Of a DNA stretch of 64,000 bases, positions 55,553 through 64,000 are shown in pieces. The stretch is from NCBI RefSeq assembly GCF_024714495.1, contig NZ_JAMZMJ010000002.1, positions 496,001 to 560,000 of the forward strand, written 5' to 3'. This DNA is from Marinoscillum pacificum. GTDB taxonomy: Bacteria; Bacteroidota; Bacteroidia; Cytophagales; Cyclobacteriaceae. Within the stretch, counting starts at the first letter, position 1, and each line of letters begins with the position of its first letter. The position numbers and the translations under genes are program-made. Under the pieces are notes generated by a model, which was given only the letters and a program-made list of their open reading frames with translations, had not been told where the DNA came from and made no database searches.

Positions 55553-57106
55553 ATGAAAGCAATTAGATATACAGGACTTCTATTATTCCTTTTCTCCTTT
55601 TTTCTTTTTCTAGGAATATTTTTCATGTCCAGCTACACTCTGTCTCGTGAAGATTTTCAAAATATTGTCAAGCCAGAACATCAGGAACTGCTTGCTGACA
55701 AGTTTGATAATATCATCGATCAGGAATATTCCTTTAGCATCCCATTTGTCAATGCAGTGAACGGCGCAATAGACGAGAATAACTCCCAAATGCGTGCTAA
55801 GCAACAGTGGAACAAGGTCATTTATGATCAATATGCCAGCAGCCTAACTCGGGCAGCAACACATGGCCTGATCAAAGAACAAACAACAATGCTTTTCATA
55901 TTGGTATTCGTCATTGGCACCATTGGAGCATTGATGTATTTAACTCCTCAAGTAAAACTAGCAGGCCCAGCAGGCATCAAAAACACGGGCATTTTTCACA
56001 ATGCACTGAATAACCGAGGATGGCTAGGGATTAGCATTGGCGTGCTACTGGTAACTTTTTACATATTACTCTATTTCTTCGATGCATACATCATGAACTG
56101 GATCATTCTTGTGGATCTAATTCAGAAACTCATCAACCCAGGCGCACAAGCCAGTCAGTGGTTCTTATACGGATTCCTGTACACCTTCTCTGTTTTGGTG
56201 ATGGGTATTCGGATGATCATCAAATACCGACAAAGTAAATACCAAATTGTGAGAACGCTCTCGGTTATGTTCTTTCAAACCGCTTTCGCATTCTTGCTTC
56301 CTGAAATATTAGTTCGGCTCAATCAACCATACTTTGATTTCAAAAACATGTGGCCTCTAGATTACGACTTCTTCGATGCATGGCACATCAACACGTTGAC
56401 ATCAGCAGGAGGTTTAGGGATCTTTATGTTCGCCTGGGGTATCACCCTTTTTGCAGTTGGAGTCCCTGTTTTTGTGTTTTTCTTCGGTAAGAGATGGTAC
56501 TGCTCCTGGGTTTGTGGCTGTGGTGGACTAGCAGAAACTGCAGGAGATTCATTTAGACAATTATCTGACAAGTCACTCAAAGCCTGGAATATCGAGCGAT
56601 ATCTTATTCATGCCATCCTGGTTTTTGCCGTGATCATGACGATTGGTGTCTTGTATTCGTTCATTACAGGATCAAATACCATGTTTGGAATTGACACTTA
56701 TACCTACTTACGCAAACCCTATGGATTTTTAATCGGATCTATGTTTTCTGGAGTAATCGGAACGGGTTTTTACCCAATTATGGGAAACAGAGTATGGTGT
56801 CGTTTTGGATGTCCATTGGCGGCTTATTTAGGAATAGTACAGCGATTCAAATCCAGATTTAGAATCACCACAAATGGTGGTCAGTGTATCTCTTGTGGAA
56901 ACTGTTCTACCTACTGTGAAATGGGGATAGATGTGAGATGGTACGCTCAGAGAGGACAAAACATCGTTCGCTCAAGTTGTGTAGGTTGTGGCGTCTGCTC
57001 AGCCGTGTGTCCTAGAGGTGTACTAAACTTAGAAAACAAAGATGAAGATGGTCGATTTGGAGAGCCTATCCTCATCGGAAATGACGGAATTAAAGTAGAA
57101 GCATAA
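55553..57106 (+). CDS. NapH/NosR-like polytopic membrane protein with two 4Fe-4S clusters
   Basis: 517 residues from the ATG at 55553; the ATG at 55526 would precede the membrane segment with an unlikely Cys-containing leader. About six membrane segments are visible (first at about 5-27, then near 110, 160, 205, 300 and 350). Two cytoplasmic-edge Cys motifs are seen, RWYCSWVCGCGG (near 320) and VWCRFGCPLA (near 415), as in NapH/NosR/FixG proteins. Near the C-terminus are ferredoxin motifs CISCGNCSTYC and CVGCGVCSAVCP, enough for two 4Fe-4S clusters. Such proteins pass electrons across the membrane to or from periplasmic enzymes. No nap, nos or mau genes are nearby, so its electron donor is probably the upstream flavoprotein. 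Confidence 0.88.
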   Translation: MKAIRYTGLLLFLFSFFLFLGIFFMSSYTLSREDFQNIVKPEHQELLADKFDNIIDQEYSFSIPFVNAVNGAIDENNSQMRAKQQWNKVIYDQYASSLTRAATHGLIKEQTTMLFILVFVIGTIGALMYLTPQVKLAGPAGIKNTGIFHNALNNRGWLGISIGVLLVTFYILLYFFDAYIMNWIILVDLIQKLINPGAQASQWFLYGFLYTFSVLVMGIRMIIKYRQSKYQIVRTLSVMFFQTAFAFLLPEILVRLNQPYFDFKNMWPLDYDFFDAWHINTLTSAGGLGIFMFAWGITLFAVGVPVFVFFFGKRWYCSWVCGCGGLAETAGDSFRQLSDKSLKAWNIERYLIHAILVFAVIMTIGVLYSFITGSNTMFGIDTYTYLRKPYGFLIGSMFSGVIGTGFYPIMGNRVWCRFGCPLAAYLGIVQRFKSRFRITTNGGQCISCGNCSTYCEMGIDVRWYAQRGQNIVRSSCVGCGVCSAVCPRGVLNLENKDEDGRFGEPILIGNDGIKVEA

Positions 57107-57185
57107 TCAGCTATAATATGTGATTCTCAACATAATTGTTAGTTAACAGTTACTTATAAAGTATTGATTAGCACAATAGACGATT

Positions 57186-57635
57186 ATGGCAACTCCACTT
57201 TTTCATGAAAAACAACAATTCCGCCAATGGTGGATTTGGTTAATATTAATCAGTGTAACTGGATATTCTGGTTATCAAGCAATCTCAAGCAATGATTCAT
57301 ACTATGGGCTTGCTATATCGGGGAGCCTGCTGATTCTGTTTTTAGTCATGAGACTCGAAACAAGTGTTTACAGTGATCACATCAATATTAAATTCTTTCC
57401 ATTTATCAACAGATCAATCTACTGGAAAGAGGTAAACAACATGATTGTTCGTAAATATTCAGCTCTTGGAGAGTTTGGCGGATGGGGAATCCGCTTCCGA
57501 AGAGGTGGAATAGCTTATAATGTAGATGGCAATAAGGGATTGGAACTTACACTTCAAGACAATCGCAAAATAATGATTGGCACTCAACATCCTGATGAGT
57601 TAAAAAGCGCTTTACCCCAACTTCAGGAAAACTGA
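57186..57635 (+). CDS. Small membrane protein with a PH-like domain
   Basis: 149 residues. Two closely spaced membrane segments (about 15-30 and 39-56) are followed by a cytoplasmic beta-rich domain (about 60-149; VYSDHINIKFFPFI, YWKEVNNMIVRKY, GLELTLQDNRKIMIGTQHPDEL) that resembles bacterial PH/DUF304-type domains. The role of this group is unknown. It follows the iron-sulfur protein gene by 79 bases and may be part of the same transcript. Confidence 0.7.
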   Translation: MATPLFHEKQQFRQWWIWLILISVTGYSGYQAISSNDSYYGLAISGSLLILFLVMRLETSVYSDHINIKFFPFINRSIYWKEVNNMIVRKYSALGEFGGWGIRFRRGGIAYNVDGNKGLELTLQDNRKIMIGTQHPDELKSALPQLQEN

Positions 57636-57768
57636 AGATTACCGACTTTCTACAGTAGATAAAACCCATGTTTATCTTTCGATTCTTATCTTTAAGGTTC
57701 ACCCCTTTCCAAAAAATCTAAAACAATATTGACCTGCGCTCTTGTTACCTAAGATGTAAAAAGTTGCT

Positions 57769-59586
57769 ATGGCATATAAAAAAATTGAAGATTACGGAAT
57801 CATTGGCAATATGCGAACAAGCTGTTTGGTAGGTGTCGATGGCTCTATTGATTGGTTTTGTTTCCCACATTTTGACTCTCCCAGTGTATTTGGTAGAATT
57901 CTCGATGATAAAAAAGCTGGCTATTTCAAAATCAGTCCGGCTGATTCAGAGGTTACCCAAAAACAATTTTATTGGCCCGACACCAATGTACTGATCACTC
58001 GATTCTTGGCGCAACATGGCGTTTGTGAAGTGATTGACTTCATGCCTGTAGGCAAAACCAAAATAGGCGAGCAGCAAAACCGACTAGTTCGCTGGGTTAA
58101 AATGGTCCGTGGTAGCATGAAGATGCGCGTGGAGTGTATCCCTGCTTTTAATTATGCCAGAGATGAACATCAGACTATCATAAGTAGTCAGGGAGCCACT
58201 TTTCAATCCAAAAACCTATCACTAACGCTTTCCACCTCCATACCTCTCGAAAATTTTAGTACCGGAGTGGCAACCGAAATTGAACTTCAAGGTGGTGAGA
58301 CTGCTAATTTCGTCATCAAAGAATCTGAAGGAGGAGATACAAGCTTTTCAGATGATATTGCACACGAAGGGCTCATTAGCACTATAGAATACTGGACTGA
58401 TTGGGTAAAGCAATGCACCTACAAAGGTCGTTGGCGTGAAATTGTCATCCGCTCGGCTCTCACTTTAAAACTTTTGACCTTCGAACCAACTGGGGCCATT
58501 GTAGCAGCACCAACCTGTGCCTTACCTGAGGAATTAGGTGGTGTTCGTAACTGGGATTATCGATACACCTGGATTAGGGATGCTGCTTTCACCATTTACG
58601 GATTGATGCGCATAGGCTTCACCAAAGAAGCAGAAAACTTCATGAAATGGGTAGAAGAGCGCTGCTACGAACTGAATGAAGACGGCTCCATCCAAATTAT
58701 GTATGGAATAGATGGAAGGCATCATTTGGAGGAACACACACTAGATCACCTGGATGGTTACAAAGGATCAAAACCTGTACGTATAGGAAATGGAGCCTAT
58801 GACCAATTGCAGTTAGATATCTATGGAGAGCTGCTCGATTCAGTCTACCTCTTCAACAAATATGGCAACCCCATCTCCTATGACCTTTGGAAGCAACTTC
58901 GAAAACTCATTAACTGGGTTGCCAATAATTGGCATTTAAAAGATGAAGGAATCTGGGAAGTAAGAGGCGGAAGACAACACTTTGTCTACTCCAAACTGAT
59001 GTGCTGGGTAGCCTTGGATCGAGGAATTCGTTTGGCTGACAAACGTTCATTCCCTTCTGATCGAGACCTTTGGATGAAAGAGCGTGACAAGATCTATGAA
59101 GAAATCATGGACAAGGGCTGGGATGCTGAAATTGGAGCATTCGTGCAGCACTATGGAAGTAAAACACTTGACGCTTCTAACTTAATGATGCCGCTGACTT
59201 TCTTCGTCTCTCCTTCCGACACAAGAATTATTAAGACCATAAATGCCATCTTAAAATCTCCGGAAGAAGGAGGCTTGCTCATGGACAGTTTGGTATACCG
59301 ATACAATGTCAATGAAACGGATGATGGTATTACTGGTGAGGAAGGAACATTTAATTTGTGTACCTTCTGGATGGTGGAGGCACTGACCCGTGCAGGCCAG
59401 CAGGACAAAGACAAGTTGGAAAAAGCTCGATTAATGTTTGAGCAAATGCTAACATACGCCAATCACCTGGGACTATATGCTGAAGAAACTGGCCCTAGAG
59501 GTGAAGCTTTAGGCAATTTCCCACAAGCATTTACACACCTTTCACTAATAAGCGCGGCTTACAATCTGGACAAGACACTAGGATAA
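57769..59586 (+). CDS. GH15 family glycoside hydrolase (glucoamylase/trehalase-like)
   Basis: 605 residues without a signal peptide, so a cytoplasmic enzyme. The N-terminal beta-sandwich (about 1-245) opens with [25 protein letters not shown]. The (alpha/alpha)6 barrel has the family motifs [23 protein letters not shown] (about 250-270), DEGIWEVRG with a likely catalytic Glu (about 400), and [20 protein letters not shown] (about 570) with a second likely catalytic Glu. Bacterial members of this type hydrolyse maltooligosaccharides or trehalose; the sequence does not decide between them. It stands alone after a 133-bp spacer. Confidence 0.92.
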   Translation: MAYKKIEDYGIIGNMRTSCLVGVDGSIDWFCFPHFDSPSVFGRILDDKKAGYFKISPADSEVTQKQFYWPDTNVLITRFLAQHGVCEVIDFMPVGKTKIGEQQNRLVRWVKMVRGSMKMRVECIPAFNYARDEHQTIISSQGATFQSKNLSLTLSTSIPLENFSTGVATEIELQGGETANFVIKESEGGDTSFSDDIAHEGLISTIEYWTDWVKQCTYKGRWREIVIRSALTLKLLTFEPTGAIVAAPTCALPEELGGVRNWDYRYTWIRDAAFTIYGLMRIGFTKEAENFMKWVEERCYELNEDGSIQIMYGIDGRHHLEEHTLDHLDGYKGSKPVRIGNGAYDQLQLDIYGELLDSVYLFNKYGNPISYDLWKQLRKLINWVANNWHLKDEGIWEVRGGRQHFVYSKLMCWVALDRGIRLADKRSFPSDRDLWMKERDKIYEEIMDKGWDAEIGAFVQHYGSKTLDASNLMMPLTFFVSPSDTRIIKTINAILKSPEEGGLLMDSLVYRYNVNETDDGITGEEGTFNLCTFWMVEALTRAGQQDKDKLEKARLMFEQMLTYANHLGLYAEETGPRGEALGNFPQAFTHLSLISAAYNLDKTLG

Positions 59587-59627
59587 GGAGCAACAAGATG
59601 GAATAACTGGCGTTTGATATCTTTGAG

Positions 59628-60116
59628 ATGATGAAACTATTAATATTACTCATAAGCCTTAGCTTTTCTCCATTACAAGATAGTGCAGAAAAATACCTCA
59701 ATGCAGGATATGACAAATACCTGGAAGAGGACTACAAAGGGGCAATTTTAGATTTCAATAAAGCAGCAGCTTACGCACCTGATAATGCCGAAGTATTCTA
59801 TCTCCGAGGCGTCTGCAAGTCAGCTTCAGGTGAGAAAAAAGGAGCTATGGACGACTTAGATAAAGCAACTGAGCTTAAGGAAGATTATGCAGATGCTTAC
59901 TATGAAAAAGGCTACATCTATCTGTCAGATAAAAATGCAGAACTGGCCATCAAAGAATTTGACAAAGTGATCAAATACAATCCTGAGTTTGCAGAAGCCT
60001 ATGTTAGCAGAGGCACAGCCAATTGCATGATCAACGAAAAAGAAGCTGCCGAAAAAGATTGGAAAAAGGCCAAAGAATTAGGTGTAGGATACACCGAGTA
60101 CATGATTTGTGAGTGA
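59628..60116 (+). CDS. Exported TPR-repeat protein
   Basis: 162 residues. A short N-terminal hydrophobic stretch (MMKLLILLISLSFSPLQ) looks like a signal peptide. Three TPR units follow (about 19-52, 53-86 and 87-120; YLEEDYKGAILDFNKAAAY, KGAMDDLDKATELKEDYADAYYE, ELAIKEFDKVIKYNPEFAEAYV). TPR proteins bind partners; none is identifiable here. Two adjacent ATGs (59628 and 59631) are equally possible. It overlaps the acetyltransferase start by one base (TGATG). Confidence 0.8.
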   Translation: MMKLLILLISLSFSPLQDSAEKYLNAGYDKYLEEDYKGAILDFNKAAAYAPDNAEVFYLRGVCKSASGEKKGAMDDLDKATELKEDYADAYYEKGYIYLSDKNAELAIKEFDKVIKYNPEFAEAYVSRGTANCMINEKEAAEKDWKKAKELGVGYTEYMICE

Positions 60117-60547
60117 TGATTACCATACAAAATGGAATCGGCAAACCTGAATTGGTAAAAGACTCACTATGGGTGAGAAATCTAGTCTTTCAACAAGAAC
60201 AAGGTATTCCTTTTCATCTCGATGATGATGGCACTGATACTAATTGTTTCATTGTAGTCATCTATGACCAGGAACAACCCGTAGGAACAGGTCGTCTGTC
60301 GTTAAAAGAAAATCAAATAGCAAGAATTGCTGTTCTCCCCGAACATCGGGGTAAAGGATATTCTTTTCAGATTCTGGATCTTTTAGAATCTTATGCTCAA
60401 GAGCAAGATTTAGCATTTGTCAAACTTACTCCTCATTTGGACTTATTGGCCTATTATGGAAAAAGAGGATATGAAGAAGTTGCTGATTCCAGATTCAGTG
60501 TTGCTGGTCATGACCTCACTGTAATGACTAAATCTTTCCAACAATAA
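60116..60547 (+). CDS. GNAT family N-acetyltransferase
   Basis: 143 residues from the ATG at 60116; the GTG just before it would be an odd start. The GNAT fold is seen in VRNLVFQQEQGIPFHLDDDG (ElaA/YjcF-like N-terminus), VGTGRLSL and the acetyl-CoA-binding loop VLPEHRGKGYSFQILDLL. The end shows YYGKRGYEEV. The substrate is unknown; relatives acetylate small amines or proteins. The gene is coupled to the TPR gene upstream and ends before a terminator. Confidence 0.88.
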   Translation: MITIQNGIGKPELVKDSLWVRNLVFQQEQGIPFHLDDDGTDTNCFIVVIYDQEQPVGTGRLSLKENQIARIAVLPEHRGKGYSFQILDLLESYAQEQDLAFVKLTPHLDLLAYYGKRGYEEVADSRFSVAGHDLTVMTKSFQQ

Positions 60548-60549
60548 AA

Positions 60550-60583
60550 AAAGCCAGTCTGAATCTAATGTCAAACTGGCTTT
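60550..60583. terminator. Bidirectional intrinsic terminator
   Basis: AAAGCCAGT (60550-60558) pairs perfectly with ACTGGCTTT (60575-60583) across a 16-base loop that has little further pairing. A-rich left and T-rich right flanks and the position between convergent genes support it. Confidence 0.75.
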
Positions 60584-60601
60584 ATCTATAGGGATATTTG
60601 A

Positions 60602-61906
60602 TTATTGATTCACTTCAGAAACTGGTCTTGGTAATTGTGACCACACATCATCGTTTGCACGATCGATAGGCAATGTATTCAACATATTGTATCGTCTCAT
60701 ATCGATCCATCTATGCGCTTCACCAAACAACGAATATCTTCTGTTGTAAAGTAGCTCTGTCAGCACTTCACTATCTGTTGTTCCACCAGTATAGGCGCCT
60801 AAACCATGTGCAGTTCTAATCACATTAAGTGCAGCAATTGCTTCTACATTGTTAGACCCAATATTTGCCTCCGCATACATCAGGATCAACTCTTCATTGC
60901 GAATTATAGGAATGTATGATGCAAGTGAAGAATAAATGGTCACGTCATAATCTCCACTAAGACCATCAAGCACTGCTGTGGTTGTTCGCATAGTTACTTT
61001 CTCCATGCGATCATCACCTGCCATGATATCGGCAACAAATGATGGATGTGCTACAAGAGCTTCACTTTGATCTGGTGTACGGAATACCGGATTGACTTTA
61101 TCAGTTCCTGCAACAGAATAATAATGCTCTGGCCCCATATCCAGGTCGCCAGCCATATCCATAAAAGAATCATCCAAAGCCGTCAATGCGCCTGATTTAT
61201 TATCCTGATACAAAGCAACTCTAGCTTTAATAGCTCTGTTAAAAGCTGCGAATGATGCTGGATCATCAAATCCCGCAAATCCAGTTGATAGAGAGAATAC
61301 AAACTCAGAACCAGCACCTGTCAACTCTGTATGAGCTGCATCAAGCAAAGTAGCTATAGCAGTTAATGCTTGATCATAGCCTACGAATTCCCCCAAATTC
61401 TGAGGATCTGATACATCCAATCTGATTCCGTTTTCATATTGCATGTTCAGCGCCAACAAATAAGAATAAGCCTGGCAAGTTTTTGCAAATCCAGTCAAGC
61501 CATTTTTCTGTTCGTTAGTCAGGGACTCGTTGGTATTAGCAACAGCTGTCAACAAAACGTTCGCGTTTCGAATCACTTTGTATCGACCTGCATATGGACG
61601 AGTTCCATAAAAACCGGCATCATCCAACACTGCCTCACCCTTGCCTAATAACTCCCCAGTATAACGCGGATCACTATTGGTAAAGAAATAATATTCTCTT
61701 CCCATGATTCCCAATACGTCATAATAAAAACCTACTTCCGAACGCATAAGATCTTCTGTTCCGGAAACAAGTAGTTGTATATCTGATAGCGTAGCGTTCG
61801 CTTCTATTTGCCCCAAACTTGGATTATTTGGGTCCTGAATTTCTTCCAGCTCACAAGAGAAAAGACCTATGAGCATAATCAAAAATGTATATTTTAAAGT
61901 CTTCAT
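60602..61906 (-). CDS. RagB/SusD-family nutrient-binding surface lipoprotein
   Basis: 434 residues. Lipobox LFSC (Cys18) follows a short signal peptide. The N-terminal TPR-like part has VIRNANVLLTAVANTNESLT and FAKTCQAYSYLLALNMQYENGI; the C-terminal part ends with the SusD pattern ELILMYAEANI, ALNVIRTAHGLGAY, YNRRYSLFGEAHRWIDMRRYNML. It is shorter than classic SusD (about 550). SusD lids the SusC barrel and binds the nutrient at the surface. Only 5 bases separate it from the upstream SusC gene. No glycosidase or other pathway gene is in view, so the nutrient is unknown. Confidence 0.93.
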   Translation of the reverse strand: MKTLKYTFLIMLIGLFSCELEEIQDPNNPSLGQIEANATLSDIQLLVSGTEDLMRSEVGFYYDVLGIMGREYYFFTNSDPRYTGELLGKGEAVLDDAGFYGTRPYAGRYKVIRNANVLLTAVANTNESLTNEQKNGLTGFAKTCQAYSYLLALNMQYENGIRLDVSDPQNLGEFVGYDQALTAIATLLDAAHTELTGAGSEFVFSLSTGFAGFDDPASFAAFNRAIKARVALYQDNKSGALTALDDSFMDMAGDLDMGPEHYYSVAGTDKVNPVFRTPDQSEALVAHPSFVADIMAGDDRMEKVTMRTTTAVLDGLSGDYDVTIYSSLASYIPIIRNEELILMYAEANIGSNNVEAIAALNVIRTAHGLGAYTGGTTDSEVLTELLYNRRYSLFGEAHRWIDMRRYNMLNTLPIDRANDDVWSQLPRPVSEVNQ

Positions 61907-61911
61907 AGTTC

Positions 61912-64000
61912 TTAGAATTTAGCGATGATGTGGAAATTGTATCTCTTAGATGATGGGAACGGAGTTACTTCTACACCGGTAGATAAGCCTTGTCCTCCGA
62001 AGTTGGACACCTCTGGGTCATAACTTCTATATTCAAAAAAGTTAATCAGGTTATTACCTGACGCTCCTATCTTAATTGACTTAACTGCATCTCCAAAGAA
62101 ATTTGGTAGCGTGTAGTACAATGCAACTTCACGCATTCTCATATAACCTGCGTTTTCAATATAAGGACCTGTATTGGCTCCCAACTGAGACAATCTATAA
62201 TCACCGTTTCCTAAATTACTCTCAGGATCCAGATCAATCTTATCAAAATCTGGACTGGTACCACTCAAGTCAGAAAGCAGTGCGGATAAGTTGATGTTTT
62301 CACCACCTTGCTTCCAGTGCCACAACATCATAAACTCCAATTTTTTATAAGTCACAGAGTTCAGGAATGACATTTGGAAATCTGGCTGTGCATCACCGAA
62401 AACGACCAAACCATCTTCATCAGGGTTATCACCCACACCGATGATCTCTGTTGGACTATGTCCTTCTTTGATTCTAAACTGCCCTAAGAAATCTGCAAAA
62501 CCTCCAGTCGTGTATGATGGAATATCTAATCTCGTCACTTTAGATCTGTTATTCCAGAATTGTGTAGTACTGGACCATTTCAAATCCTCTTTATTAACAA
62601 GGTTCATTGTTAATCCAATTTCAAGACCCTTATTCTCCATAGTTGCTGCATTTACCACGGCTGTGGTCTGACCTGTTGAACTCGGCACTTGTGATCTTAA
62701 CAAAAGATCATCCACTTTTTTGATGTAATAGGTCGCGTCGATGGCGATTTTTCCTCCAAGGAATGAGAAATCAATCCCTGTCTCAAACTCAGACTGTCTT
62801 TCTGGGCCAATCGCATCATTACCTCTTAGGTTGGCAATTACCAATCCTCCTGATCCATCAATATTAATAGAGTTTAATGCGGAGAATTTATCTCCAAAAA
62901 CCGCAAAATTACCAGCTTCACCGTATGCAGCTCTTACCTTGGTGGTTTCAAGGAAGCCTGTATTCCAGAACCCAAATTTGTGAATATTTACAGCTAATGC
63001 TCCCTTTGGATAGTAATACAGTTCGTTGACATCTCCATTGTTGGTCGATTTATCCCCACGTACACCAAGAGTACCAATGATCATGTCATTAAAATTGATT
63101 TCTTCCTGTATAAAGAACCCTCTATCTTTTTGTATGATTCTATTTTGAGCAACACTTACAGATCCTGACTGATCTAAATTGGTTTGAGAACCATTCATAT
63201 TGGTTGCTGTAGCAATGATATTGTTTTGATCAAAATCAATGAATGTCAAACCTGCTTGAGTGGTAAACGACAAACCTGATGACAAGAAATAATCATGAAC
63301 CAGGAAGAAAGAGTAGTTACTGTTTTGTGTTACTGTTGTCCCTTGCACACTTACACCATTCAAGCCATTACCATTTTTCTGAAACTGTAATGAATTCGGG
63401 AAAAGTGCAGTAGTTGAAAGTGTATATTGATCGATTCCTCCATTGGCAGTCAATCTTAACGACTGATTATTTCTTTGTAGCAAACGAGCAGTCAACTTAC
63501 CTCCTACCAGGAATCTGTTCACTGTCTCATTGTTAGTGATCAGATCTCTTGTTTGCAAGAAGTTGGATGCCGCATACGGGTTGTTAGGATAATTACCATT
63601 AGCATCTGGTAGCAATTGAGCCCATGATGGAGTTGCTACAAATGCAACTCCCATTGTAGTACCGGAGTTGTCATTATTAAAAAATCCACGATCTGCAGAT
63701 GAGTTGATGTAATTCGTTGACGCATTTAAAGTCAACCAATCAGCTACTTTTTGATCTAGATTTAAACGGATGGAAGTTTTTTCATATCCTGTATTTTTTA
63801 CGATCCCTTCATCATCCTTTCTAGTCACGCCGAGGAAATAACTTGTTCTTTCAGTTCCTCCTGTTGCAGTTATTCTAGAAGTAGAGAGAAGCCCTTTGTT
63901 TCCGTACAGTTCATTCTCATAGTCTCGAAGTGTTCCGGCAGCCTGAGCAGCCTGGAAGTTAGCCACCTCACCAGCACCGAAGGCAGCTTCCACTTTTGCA
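61912..64000 (-). CDS. SusC/RagA-family TonB-linked outer membrane transporter, C-terminal part (runs off right edge)
   Basis: The reading frame is open to the window edge, where it reads A-K-V-E-A-A-F-G, so the gene's 5' part lies outside. About 695 residues remain of an expected 1000 or so. The visible part is a TonB-dependent barrel: TERTSYFLGVTRKDDEGIVKNTGYEKTSIRLNLD, the ERQSEFETGIDFSFLGGKIAIDATYY motif typical of SusC, and a C-terminal strand ending in FHIIAKF. With the adjacent SusD gene it imports an unknown nutrient in a TonB-dependent way. The plug, signal peptide and N-terminal CarboxypepD_reg-like domain are not in the window. Confidence 0.93.
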   Translation of the reverse strand, partial: AKVEAAFGAGEVANFQAAQAAGTLRDYENELYGNKGLLSTSRITATGGTERTSYFLGVTRKDDEGIVKNTGYEKTSIRLNLDQKVADWLTLNASTNYINSSADRGFFNNDNSGTTMGVAFVATPSWAQLLPDANGNYPNNPYAASNFLQTRDLITNNETVNRFLVGGKLTARLLQRNNQSLRLTANGGIDQYTLSTTALFPNSLQFQKNGNGLNGVSVQGTTVTQNSNYSFFLVHDYFLSSGLSFTTQAGLTFIDFDQNNIIATATNMNGSQTNLDQSGSVSVAQNRIIQKDRGFFIQEEINFNDMIIGTLGVRGDKSTNNGDVNELYYYPKGALAVNIHKFGFWNTGFLETTKVRAAYGEAGNFAVFGDKFSALNSINIDGSGGLVIANLRGNDAIGPERQSEFETGIDFSFLGGKIAIDATYYIKKVDDLLLRSQVPSSTGQTTAVVNAATMENKGLEIGLTMNLVNKEDLKWSSTTQFWNNRSKVTRLDIPSYTTGGFADFLGQFRIKEGHSPTEIIGVGDNPDEDGLVVFGDAQPDFQMSFLNSVTYKKLEFMMLWHWKQGGENINLSALLSDLSGTSPDFDKIDLDPESNLGNGDYRLSQLGANTGPYIENAGYMRMREVALYYTLPNFFGDAVKSIKIGASGNNLINFFEYRSYDPEVSNFGGQGLSTGVEVTPFPSSKRYNFHIIAKF

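Noticed and set aside
1-64000. Mobile elements, prophage, CRISPR, tRNA and rRNA
   Set aside because: I looked through the intergenic regions and gene products and found no transposase, integrase, direct-repeat array, cloverleaf-like sequence or rRNA segment.

Overview
The window comes from a member of the Bacteroidota. The signs are a SusC/SusD pair, type IX secretion (T9SS) sorting tails of both kinds (a type A 'Por' tail and a type B 'gliding-motility C-terminal' tail), a PorP/SprF-type outer membrane protein, LytTR and NarL two-component systems, many SPII lipoproteins, and TAnnTTTG-type -7 promoter elements. The mix of giant T9SS substrates and a fused methylmalonyl-CoA mutase suggests a free-living, probably marine Cytophagales-type bacterium; that rank is inference. 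No rRNA, tRNA, CRISPR array, transposase, integrase or prophage gene was found, and the window reads as ordinary chromosome.

Layout. 1-475: the 5' part of dnaA (minus strand, running off the left edge), with a perfect DnaA box in the spacer. 719-13502: a vitamin B12 island. It holds a single-chain methylmalonyl-CoA mutase carrying a MutA-like N-terminal half (719), its GTPase chaperone MeaB (6171), a TonB receptor plus BtuG-like surface lipoprotein on the minus strand behind a cobalamin riboswitch (7147-10332), and the divergent btuF-btuC-btuD uptake operon (10400-13502). A CHASE2 membrane protein and a FecR-like secreted protein lie between mutase and meaB on the opposite strand. 13580-20928: a DUF547 protein; an operon of SLC13 transporter, histidine kinase, receiver-only regulator and porin; then ttcA and an outer membrane phospholipase A. 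20930-28014: a small membrane protein, a LytS/LytTR pair, and an ABC ATPase with a 1207-residue ABC permease/M1 metallopeptidase fusion.

28069-45900: a secreted protein of unknown function; a 2211-residue T9SS substrate with about nine tandem ASH-like domains; a TPR histidine kinase with NarL-type regulator; a tricorn-like protease; two small membrane proteins, one of only 54 residues; an alpha/beta hydrolase; and a carboxypeptidase-regulatory-like surface protein. 45946-53693: a hipBA module with two copies of a palindromic operator, one inside a perfect 30-bp palindrome, and a translationally coupled pair of giant Ig-like T9SS adhesin and PorP/SprF-OmpA fusion. 54161-64000: an FAD oxidoreductase with a NapH-like membrane iron-sulfur protein, a small PH-like membrane protein, a GH15 glucosidase, a TPR lipoprotein-like protein with a GNAT acetyltransferase, and a SusD/SusC pair that runs off the right edge.

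Main functional theme: B12 is captured by BtuG/BtuB, imported by BtuFCD, and used by the mutase that MeaB protects; only the outer membrane half carries a visible riboswitch. The least explained elements are the CHASE2/FecR pair, the permease-peptidase fusion with repeated TGGCAGA sites around its ATPase gene, the PorP-OmpA fusion, and the beta-rich core of the 2211-residue protein.
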